In this document: positions 6,622-12,646 of the stretch, piece by piece
Layout: the number at the start of each line of letters is the position of its first letter
Position numbering within the stretch: position 1 is the stretch's first letter
NCBI GenBank assembly: GCA_903866425.1
Contig: CAIPNN010000067.1
Coordinates: 1-28,352 of the forward strand
Direction of reading: 5' to 3'
From: an uncultured Actinomycetes bacterium
GTDB taxonomy: Bacteria; Actinomycetota; Thermoleophilia; Miltoncostaeales; Miltoncostaeaceae
DNA: 28,352 nt
Notes under the pieces: model-generated
What the model was told of the DNA's origin: nothing
The model's input: the letters and a program-made list of their open reading frames with translations, nothing else
Database searches by the model: none
Translations under genes and position numbers: made by a program

Positions 6622-7887
6622 GTGCTCATCACCGATGGCGTCATCGAAGCCGTCGGGCCTGCGCGTGCGATTGAACCGGCACCCGGCACGCCCGAGGTCG
6701 ACCTCGGAGCGGTGATCCTCATCCCGGGGCTCATCGACGCGCACTGCCACCTTGAGTGGGCCCTCACCGCAGGTGTGGCACCGCATGCCGACTTCGCCAC
6801 GTGGCTCGGTTCCTTCGCGGGGCGCAGCCAGGACTTCGACATGCACCACCGCGAGCGCGCAACGCGCTGGGGCGCACTGCAGGCCATGGTCAGCGGCACC
6901 ACCACGCTCATGGACAGCGGCCCCACCGGAGCAGCAAGTGCGGCAATCTCCGAAACCGGGCTGCGGGGCACCACGCATCTCGAGATCTTCGGCCGGGAAC
7001 AGGGGCGCGACGCACTTGAACGCGCCGTGCAGCATGCCGAGGCGGTGCTGGCGCTCGAAGATGCCGCCGGGCCGGGCGTGCGCATCGGGGTGTCGCCCCA
7101 TGCGCCCTACACCGTGGGGCCCGACCTCTGGACGGCCGTGCTCGACCACCCCGATCTGGGCGATCGTGCGCTTGCCACCCACATCGCCGAATCGCCGGCC
7201 GAGGTGCGCCTGCTCGACGAGGGCGACGGACCGCTCGCAGTGCTTTTCAAGTCGCTCGGCCGGGTACCAGGGCAATGGCCAGGGCGCGCGCAGGGCCCGG
7301 TGGCCCGTATGGCCGCGGGCGACGTGCTGCGCCCCGGACTCGTGGCGGCGCACTGCGTGCAGGTGAACGACATGGATGCCATGACCCTCGCCGCACTCGA
7401 CGTGCGAGTGGCCCATTGCCCGACGAGCAACTCAAACCTGCAGTGCGGCGATGCCCCGGTGGCGCTGCTGCAGCAGGCCGGCGTCATCGTGGGCCTCGGC
7501 ACGGACGGGCCGGCCAGCGCCGGGCCCTACGACCTGCGCGCCGAGGCGCGGGCGGCGGGCGAGGCGGCGGCGCGGCGAGGCGAGCCACGCACTCCAGCGG
7601 AGCTGCTTGCGCTGGCCACCACCGGGTCGGCCGAGGCCATCGGCATGGACCACATCATCGGGTCCATCACACCCGGTTTGCGGGCAGATCTTGTGGCCAT
7701 CCAGCCGGGTGACGCGGAGATGGCCCAGTTCGACGTGGCGGCTGCGGTGCTCGACCCGAGGTCGCGGGTGACGTGGGTGATGGTGGACGGCCAGGTGATG
7801 ATCGAACGGGGCGATCATGCAACCGTTGATGTGCGCAAGGTGATCGCAGATGCCCAACAGGCGCGTGCCGACGCCGGGCTGCACTAG
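6622..7887 (+). CDS. Cog0402-type amidohydrolase/deaminase (candidate aminofutalosine deaminase)
   Basis: Metal-dependent amidohydrolase, 421 aa from GTG 6622. Ligand motifs, numbered from that GTG, are H41-x-H43 (DAHCHLEW), H187 (THIAES), H244 (AAHCVQV) and D295 (GLGTDGPAS), so one catalytic metal site is intact. VAHCPTSN and the final VMVDGQVMIERG strand are typical of the ATZ/TRZ-like group that deaminates purine-type rings. A cog0402 enzyme is known to deaminate 6-aminodeoxyfutalosine in some bacteria; the menaquinone genes 2.8 kb away make that a reasonable guess, no more. In-frame codons from about 6562 encode the standard family N-terminus (LIRADWIVPVASPP), but no ATG, GTG or TTG lies upstream within this frame, which opens at 6484. 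Translation may start at ATC 6568, or the sequence may contain an error. Confidence 0.85.
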   Translation: MLITDGVIEAVGPARAIEPAPGTPEVDLGAVILIPGLIDAHCHLEWALTAGVAPHADFATWLGSFAGRSQDFDMHHRERATRWGALQAMVSGTTTLMDSGPTGAASAAISETGLRGTTHLEIFGREQGRDALERAVQHAEAVLALEDAAGPGVRIGVSPHAPYTVGPDLWTAVLDHPDLGDRALATHIAESPAEVRLLDEGDGPLAVLFKSLGRVPGQWPGRAQGPVARMAAGDVLRPGLVAAHCVQVNDMDAMTLAALDVRVAHCPTSNSNLQCGDAPVALLQQAGVIVGLGTDGPASAGPYDLRAEARAAGEAAARRGEPRTPAELLALATTGSAEAIGMDHIIGSITPGLRADLVAIQPGDAEMAQFDVAAAVLDPRSRVTWVMVDGQVMIERGDHATVDVRKVIADAQQARADAGLH

Positions 7888-7890
7888 GCT
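7885..7890 (+). promoter_or_regulatory. Putative -10 box within the amidohydrolase stop
   Basis: TAGGCT includes the amidohydrolase stop codon and fits TANNNT. It ends 6 bases before ATG 7897, which has no Shine-Dalgarno sequence, so the TPR gene may be transcribed as a leaderless mRNA. Confidence 0.28.
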
Positions 7891-7896
7891 GCCGCG

Positions 7897-8547
7897 ATGC
7901 TCTTCGACGGCAAGCGAAACAAGATCCTCATCAAGGTCGTGGCGATCATCGCCATCTGTGCCTTCCTCGGCTTCGGGCTGGTGGCTGGCGGCCTGGCGGT
8001 GAGCGGTGGGTGCGGTACAAACGATCCGGCGCGGCAGGCCATCGACGAAGCGCGCGCACTCGTCAGCAATGCGTCGGCGGAGCAGAAAGCCGCAATCGCG
8101 GCGCTCAAGGCAAGCCCGAAGAGCGGCCAGGCCCGCACGGACCTCGCGGCCGCCCGTGCCGACCTGGCTTCGGCGCAGGGCCAGCTGGCCGGTGCCCTCG
8201 CTGCCCTCGACCAGACCGACCCCCAGGCTGTCGATGCCGCCGAGGCCGCGGTGGGCCTGTCGCCCAATGATCTCAACGCCATTCAGACGCTGGCCACCAT
8301 CGCCATCGCACAGGGGCAGGCGCAGTCGGCACTCTCCGCGCTGGCCCGGTACACCAACCGGAACCCGAAGGACGCGCAGGCATTCCTGCTGTGGGGACAG
8401 GTGGCAGAGCAGGCGGGGCAGCTCACCCAGGCAATTCTTGCCTACGAGCGCTTTCTGCAGCTGGCACCGGACGACACGCTGGCACCCGATGTGCGCGCGC
8501 ACCTGAAGGATCTGGCAAAGCAGCAGGCCAAGACGAAGAGCGGCTGA
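7897..8547 (+). CDS. Membrane-anchored TPR-repeat protein
   Basis: This 216-aa protein has a short basic start (KRNKILIK) and one hydrophobic segment (about residues 13-36), followed by GGCG. It is therefore probably anchored in the membrane with the rest outside; a lipoprotein is possible, but the lipobox (SGGC) is poor. The middle is Ala/Gln-rich helix. Residues about 110-210 form TPR-like helix pairs, for example ALARYTNRNPKDAQAFLLWG and ILAYERFLQLAPDD. Such proteins usually mediate protein contacts, and no partner is indicated here. It starts 9 bases after the amidohydrolase stop and is followed by tRNA-Lys. Confidence 0.8.
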   Translation: MLFDGKRNKILIKVVAIIAICAFLGFGLVAGGLAVSGGCGTNDPARQAIDEARALVSNASAEQKAAIAALKASPKSGQARTDLAAARADLASAQGQLAGALAALDQTDPQAVDAAEAAVGLSPNDLNAIQTLATIAIAQGQAQSALSALARYTNRNPKDAQAFLLWGQVAEQAGQLTQAILAYERFLQLAPDDTLAPDVRAHLKDLAKQQAKTKSG

Positions 8548-8579
8548 CCAAAGCGCTTCCCCATCCGCGGGCGTTGGGC

Positions 8580-8585
8580 TAAAGT
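8580..8585 (+). promoter_or_regulatory. Putative -10 box of tRNA-Lys
   Basis: TAAAGT fits TANNNT and ends 6 bases before the mature 5' end of the tRNA at 8592, as expected if transcription begins at or next to the tRNA. No convincing -35 box is seen. Confidence 0.42.
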
Positions 8586-8591
8586 GCCTGC

Positions 8592-8665
8592 GGGCTGTTA
8601 GCTCAGCTGGTCAGAGCAGGGGACTCTTAATCCCAAGGTCCTGGGTTCGAATCCCAGACGGCCCA
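8592..8665 (+). tRNA. tRNA-Lys (anticodon CTT)
   Basis: A full cloverleaf can be folded by eye. The acceptor GGGCTGT (8592-8598) pairs with ACGGCCC (8658-8664), with one G-T pair. The D arm is GCTC/GAGC. The anticodon loop CTCTTAA (8624-8630) has CTT at 8626-8628, and its stem has a G-A mismatch at the outer pair. The T arm is CTGGG/CCCAG with loop TTCGAAT. The discriminator base is A8665. CCA is not encoded (TCC follows), so it must be added by the nucleotidyltransferase. Confidence 0.97.
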
Positions 8666-8670
8666 TCCAC

Positions 8671-8704
8671 TCAGAAGCCGCCGCGAGGCGGCTTCTGACG
8701 TTTT
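8671..8704 (+). terminator. Rho-independent terminator after tRNA-Lys
   Basis: A perfect 12-bp stem (8671-8682 with 8687-8698) is closed by a GCGA tetraloop of the GNRA type. A short T-run (8701-8704) follows after two bases. Confidence 0.85.
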
Positions 8705-8804
8705 CAGTGCGACATCGGCCGCGTGTCTGCATTGAGGGATGAAATTCCTGCTCACAGCGGTTTGCCCCAGCCCAATCAATGCCGCTCATAGCGGGAAACT
8801 GCCC

Positions 8805-8832
8805 TTGCCAGACCCCCCCAAGTGGCTAGGGT
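8805..8832 (+). promoter_or_regulatory. Putative promoter of the double-psi barrel gene
   Basis: TTGCCA (8805-8810, five of six matches to the -35 consensus) is followed after 16 bases by TAGGGT (8827-8832), which fits TANNNT. Transcription would begin near 8839, inside the inverted repeat that follows. The stretch 8705-8962 holds no other credible gene. Confidence 0.3.
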
Positions 8833-8876
8833 GGCCGTCCGCACCACACAAGGGTCCGTGCGCGGACGGCAGGCCA
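8831..8876. repeat. Inverted repeat in the leader of the double-psi barrel gene
   Basis: GCCGTCCGC (8834-8842) is repeated in reverse complement as GCGGACGGC (8862-8870). Outside these arms GTGG and CCAC also match, with a 4-base insertion on the right. The arms begin at the putative -10 box and would form a hairpin at the 5' end of the transcript, or serve as an operator. Confidence 0.5.
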
Positions 8877-8962
8877 CAGGCACTGCCGCACCTCCCGCGC
8901 CGTGATCGCACCGCTCCCCGAGCACCGCGATCGCCGGACCGACACCGCGACCGGGAGCTCCC

Positions 8963-9493
8963 CTGCCGCCACGCATTGCCATCGCCATCGCCGTCCCCGC
9001 AATCGCCCTCTCTCTGGTGGGTGCCGCTGCGGGAGCCCCGATGCCGACCAGCATGCCCGGCACTCAGAGCACGGTGTCTGCCGCGCCGGCCCCAGGGGCG
9101 GCAGCGCCCAGCGCCAAGCCGGCCACAACTCCGTCTGCACCCAAGCTCAATGTGGTGCTTTTGCGTCCGCTCGCGCCCACCATCGCAACTTGCTACGACG
9201 CCTGGGCCGAGGGCAACGCCTGCCCGGGATTCCCGCAGACGAAGAAGACCGACCTCACCGTGGGCTCCGACCTCGTCGCATGCGGCAAGTACCTCAAGAT
9301 CTGCATCAGCGGTCGCTGTGTGGTGGCCCAGAAGCGCGATACCGGCCCCTTCCGGGATGGGCGCCACATCGACATGAACCTGGGCACTGTCTGGGCGCTC
9401 GGCTTCAAGTCGCTCTACCACTTCGGCGTGCGCAAGGTGACCTGGGCACCGGTGGCCGGCAAGCCCACCCGCTCGGTGGCATCAACACCCTAG
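8963..9493 (+). CDS. Secreted double-psi beta-barrel (RlpA/expansin-like) protein
   Basis: A clear signal peptide (PPRIAIAIAIAVPAIALSL, then GAAAGA) precedes an Ala/Pro/Ser-rich spacer and a C-terminal double-psi beta-barrel domain. The domain shows VACGKYLKICISGRCVV, then DTGPF, then GRHIDMNLGTVWALGF. RlpA-like and expansin-like barrels have DRGPY..GR.IDLS..A at the same place, with the conserved Asp of IDM and four Cys that could pair. The role is probably cell-wall or polysaccharide binding outside the cell. The signal peptide lies upstream of the first usable GTG (9017), and no ATG/GTG/TTG begins it. CTG 8963 has GGGAG five to six bases upstream and is chosen here. From GTG 9017 the protein would be 158 aa and would lose its export signal. 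A strong terminator follows. Confidence 0.78.
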   Translation: MPPRIAIAIAVPAIALSLVGAAAGAPMPTSMPGTQSTVSAAPAPGAAAPSAKPATTPSAPKLNVVLLRPLAPTIATCYDAWAEGNACPGFPQTKKTDLTVGSDLVACGKYLKICISGRCVVAQKRDTGPFRDGRHIDMNLGTVWALGFKSLYHFGVRKVTWAPVAGKPTRSVASTP

Positions 9494-9519
9494 GCAGCAC
9501 TGCTGGATATGCACGACCC

Positions 9520-9542
9520 AGGGGGCCATTGGCCCCCTTTTT
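9520..9542 (+). terminator. Rho-independent terminator
   Basis: AGGGGGCC (9520-9527) pairs with GGCCCCCT (9531-9538) around a 3-base ATT loop. A five-T run ending at 9542 follows. It closes the double-psi barrel transcript. Confidence 0.88.
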
Positions 9543-9562
9543 CGTGGCATTTCCCGTAATTC

Positions 9563-9591
9563 TTGCTTTCTTTATAGGGATTATCTAATTT
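9563..9591 (+). promoter_or_regulatory. AT-rich promoter region of the siroheme reductase gene
   Basis: The stretch from about 9545 to 9595 is strikingly AT-rich for this genome. TTGCTT (9563-9568) and TAATTT (9586-9591), 17 bases apart, are the best -35/-10 pair. TATAGG (9573-9578) and TATCTA (9582-9587) are alternatives. Confidence 0.33.
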
Positions 9592-9657
9592 GCCCCTCCC
9601 CACCCCGGCAGAACACCGGTGCGGGACCTGAGACGCCATCACCTGAGGAGCACTGCG

Positions 9658-11916
9658 TTGAGCACGATTGGCTGGAGAGATCGCCTTGAGGGGCAGATGC
9701 CACCCGACCTGGCGGAAGAGATCGACATCTTCGAGAACCAGGTTGAGCTGCGCATGGACGGGCGCGTGGACGAGCGCGTGTTCGCCGAGACCCGCCTGCG
9801 CCGCGGTGTGTACGGCCAGCGGTACGACAACGGCCAGCGCCACGACGGCATCGACGCCCGCACGCTCACCTTCCCGTCCGGCGACCTCACCAAGGGTCCG
9901 GAGACCCTCTGGGACGCACCGGGCATGCTGCGCATCAAGGTGCCGTGGGGCGGACTCACTCCCATTCAGCTCGACGTGATGGCCGAGCTGGCCGAGGAGT
10001 ACTCCGACCACATCCTGCACATCACCACCCGGCAGGACGTGCAGCTGCACTACGTGCACATTGAGGACATGCCCACGGTGATGCGCCGACTGGCCGCCGT
10101 GGGGATGACCACGCGCGAGGCCTGCGGCAACGGCGTGCGCAACCTCACCGCCTGCCCGCTGGCGGGCGTGTGCCGCACCGAGGCATTCGACGTGACCCCG
10201 CACTCGGAGGCACTCTTCCGCTTCCTGCTGGGCCACCCCGACTGCCAGGACTTCGGGCGCAAGTTCAAGATCGCCTTCTCGGGCTGCGCGGATGAGGCCT
10301 GCGGCCTCGTGATGATGCACGACCTGGGTGCCATCGCGCGCACCGACATCGTTGACGGCGAGCCCGTGCACTCGTTCGACGTGTACGTCGGTGGCGGCCT
10401 CGGCACCACCCCGCACCAGGCAAAGCTGCTTGCCGGACGCGTTCCGCCGGGCGAGCTGCTGCCCATCACGCAGGCGACCGCACGCGTGTTCGCCCGCCTG
10501 GGCGAGAAGCAGAACCGCAACCGCGCCCGCATCAAGTTCCTTGTGGCGAGCGTGGGCATCGAGGAGTTCCAGCGCCTGGTGCGCGAGGAGCGCGAGATCC
10601 TGCCGTTCGACCCGCGCTGGACCGCGCACCTTGAGGACGGCCTGGCCCCGGAGACCCCCGCGCGCTCGCTTGACGGCGTGGGCGAGGAGGACGGCACCGA
10701 CCCGGGCTTCGTGGCATGGCGCGACACCAACGTGTACCTGCAGCGTCAGGATGGCTACGCGGTGGTCACCGTGCCGCTGCCCCTGGGCGACATCTCGTCG
10801 CACCAGACGCGCCTGCTGTCCGACGTCGCCCGTCGGTTCGTGGGCGACACCGTCCGCACCACCGTTGAGCAGAACATCGTGTTCCGCTGGGTGCGCCTTG
10901 AGGACCTGCGCGATCTGTACACCGCGCTGGCAGAGATCGACATGGCGGGCGCCGTTGCCGAGACCATCGTCGACGTGACCTCGTGCCCCGGTACCGACAC
11001 CTGCAAGCTCGGCATCTCCGCGTCGCGCGGGCTTGCCGGCGAGCTGCGGGAGCAGCTGGGTGCCAAGCAGACCGAGCTTGACGAGGCCGTGCGTGGCCTT
11101 CGCATCAAGGTGAGCGGCTGCTTCAACTCGTGCGGCCAGCACCACGTGGCCGACATCGGGTTCTTCGGCAACAGCCGCAAGTCGGGTGGCCGCGTGGTGC
11201 CCCACTTCCAGGTGGTGCTCGGTGGTCAGTGGCAGAACAACGGCGGCTCGTACGGGCTGGCCGTGGGCGCCATCCCCAGCAAGCGCATCCCCGAGGTGGT
11301 CGACCGCATTACCGACCGCTTCGTGGCCGAGCGCGCGCCTGGTGAGTCGTTCCTCGACTGGACCGGGCGCACGGGCCGCAAGGGCCTTGCAGCCATCATC
11401 GAGGACCTGAAGACGATTCCCGCGTACGAGGAGGAGCCCGGGCTGTTCAGCGACTGGGGCAACCCGCGCGAGTTCAGCATCGGCGACATCGGCGTGGGTG
11501 AGTGCGCTGGCGAGGTCATCTCGTCAACCGACCTCGAGCTGTCGTTCGCCGAGAGCATCGCCTTCGAGGCCCAGGTGGCCCTGGAGGACGGCGACGTGGC
11601 CAAGGCCGACGAGCGCGCCTACCGCGCCATGGTGATGGCTGCCCGCGCAATCGTGCGCACCGAGCTGCCCGACGTGCCCGAGGACGACGACGTCATCGTC
11701 ACCGAGTTCGACGCGCGCTTCGTGGCCACCGATCGCTTCCGCGACCGCTTCGCGCACAGCAAGTTCGCGCGACCGCTGCTGGAGCGTCATGCATCCGGCG
11801 AGGCCGCCGCCAACGAGGAGGCCGCACGGTCGCTCGTGGAGGAGGCCCAGCTGTTCATCGACGCGGCCCACGCGTTCCAGATCCGCGAGGCCGGCGCCAC
11901 GTCGGCCACGCAGTAG
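9658..11916 (+). CDS. Siroheme nitrite/sulfite reductase with C-terminal helical extension
   Basis: Ferredoxin-type nitrite or sulfite reductase with two pseudo-repeat halves, 752 aa from TTG 9658. The TTG has GAGGAG 7 bases upstream and is preferred over GTG 9619. The second half carries the siroheme/4Fe-4S ligands: Cx5C in TSCPGTDTCKLG and Cx3C in SGCFNSCGQHHVADIG. The first half also keeps Cys in the equivalent places: Cx5C in TACPLAGVCRTE and Cx4C in SGCADEACG, so the last pair has one extra residue. About 170 residues follow the reductase core; the segment SIGDIGVGECAGEVISS leads into charged helices, possibly HEPN-like. NO2 and SO3 reduction cannot be separated by motifs; no nitrate or sulfate assimilation genes are nearby. 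The partner gene at 11943 is probably co-transcribed. Confidence 0.88.
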   Translation: MSTIGWRDRLEGQMPPDLAEEIDIFENQVELRMDGRVDERVFAETRLRRGVYGQRYDNGQRHDGIDARTLTFPSGDLTKGPETLWDAPGMLRIKVPWGGLTPIQLDVMAELAEEYSDHILHITTRQDVQLHYVHIEDMPTVMRRLAAVGMTTREACGNGVRNLTACPLAGVCRTEAFDVTPHSEALFRFLLGHPDCQDFGRKFKIAFSGCADEACGLVMMHDLGAIARTDIVDGEPVHSFDVYVGGGLGTTPHQAKLLAGRVPPGELLPITQATARVFARLGEKQNRNRARIKFLVASVGIEEFQRLVREEREILPFDPRWTAHLEDGLAPETPARSLDGVGEEDGTDPGFVAWRDTNVYLQRQDGYAVVTVPLPLGDISSHQTRLLSDVARRFVGDTVRTTVEQNIVFRWVRLEDLRDLYTALAEIDMAGAVAETIVDVTSCPGTDTCKLGISASRGLAGELREQLGAKQTELDEAVRGLRIKVSGCFNSCGQHHVADIGFFGNSRKSGGRVVPHFQVVLGGQWQNNGGSYGLAVGAIPSKRIPEVVDRITDRFVAERAPGESFLDWTGRTGRKGLAAIIEDLKTIPAYEEEPGLFSDWGNPREFSIGDIGVGECAGEVISSTDLELSFAESIAFEAQVALEDGDVAKADERAYRAMVMAARAIVRTELPDVPEDDDVIVTEFDARFVATDRFRDRFAHSKFARPLLERHASGEAAANEEAARSLVEEAQLFIDAAHAFQIREAGATSATQ

Positions 11917-11942
11917 CCCACGGCAGACGGAGGAGAGACCAC

Positions 11943-12554
11943 ATGGAGCCACACCGCATTGCCGTGAAGCTGTACCTCGAGAATCCCGAGGGCATCGACC
12001 CCGAGGAGCTCGTCCCCGTGTTCCACCGGTTCATCCGGGAAGACCTCGTGGGCGGCATTCCCATCGACGTGGCCCGCTACGGCCACGTGAGCGATGGCCC
12101 CGGCATCATGATCATCGGTCACCAGCTGGACCACGCACTCGACCTGGGTGACGGCCGCGCCGGGCTCTCGACCACGCGCAAGCGCGACGCCGAGGGACCG
12201 CTGGCCAAGCGCATTGCCGAACTGGTGCAGGCAACGGCCCGCCTCTCGATCGACCTCGAGGCAGACCCGAACCTGGCAGCACGCGCCCGCGTGAGCACCG
12301 GCGAGGTGCGCATCACCATCCTCGACCGCTACGAGGCGCCCAACAACGACGCCACGCTGCTCAAGGCCGATCCGGCCATCCGCGAGGTCATTGCGGGCCT
12401 CAGCGAGGATGGCGGCGCAGAAGCAGCCACCATTGAGCGCGTTGGTGGGTCGCGCGACCCGTTCGCGGTGCGCGTGCTGCTTGACCAGCCGCGTCCGCTC
12501 ATCCAGTGGGCAGAGGGCGTGGGCGCGACCGCGTCGGCAATTGGTCAGACCTGA
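11943..12554 (+). CDS. Conserved protein of unknown function, partner of the siroheme reductase
   Basis: This 203-aa cytosolic protein has no signal peptide or membrane segment. The pattern VKLYLENPEGID, then VFHRFIRED, IDVARYGHVSDGPGIMIIGH and LDLGDGRAGLS recalls an uncharacterised family with FHRWI...LLIDVADY.HVP.GPG..LIGHE that I associate with nitrite/sulfite reductase genes; that recall is from memory. A later segment (VRITILDRYEAPNNDATLLK) also fits. The ATG is preceded by GGAGGAG at a spacing of about 8 and lies 26 bases after the reductase stop. It could assist cofactor insertion or electron delivery, but nothing in the sequence shows how. The long frame reading in from 11502 is a shadow of the reductase. 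Confidence 0.85.
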   Translation: MEPHRIAVKLYLENPEGIDPEELVPVFHRFIREDLVGGIPIDVARYGHVSDGPGIMIIGHQLDHALDLGDGRAGLSTTRKRDAEGPLAKRIAELVQATARLSIDLEADPNLAARARVSTGEVRITILDRYEAPNNDATLLKADPAIREVIAGLSEDGGAEAATIERVGGSRDPFAVRVLLDQPRPLIQWAEGVGATASAIGQT

Positions 12555-12557
12555 GCG

Positions 12558-12585
12558 TTAACAGGGTTCTCACAACCTTCATACG
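12558..12585 (+). promoter_or_regulatory. Possible promoter of the LPMO gene
   Basis: TTAACA (12558-12563, five of six matches to the -35 consensus) stands 16 bases before CATACG (12580-12585), a poor -10. The spacer contains GGTT...AACC, a small inverted repeat. Support is weak. Confidence 0.22.
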
Positions 12586-12646
12586 CCGGGCACCAATGCA
12601 CCGGTGATTCTTCATGGGGCCAATAAGGACCCCCGAGGAGGACCCC

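Noticed and set aside
8739..9377. Plus-strand frame starting MKFLLTAVC, like a signal peptide
   Set aside because: The likeness ends after about 18 residues; the rest is Pro/Arg-rich out-of-frame sequence over the double-psi barrel gene, which has the real domain in another frame.
9490..11205. 571-codon minus-strand frame opposite the siroheme reductase
   Set aside because: A shadow of a GC-rich gene: His/Val/Gly-rich translation with no motif, while the plus strand encodes a complete conserved enzyme.
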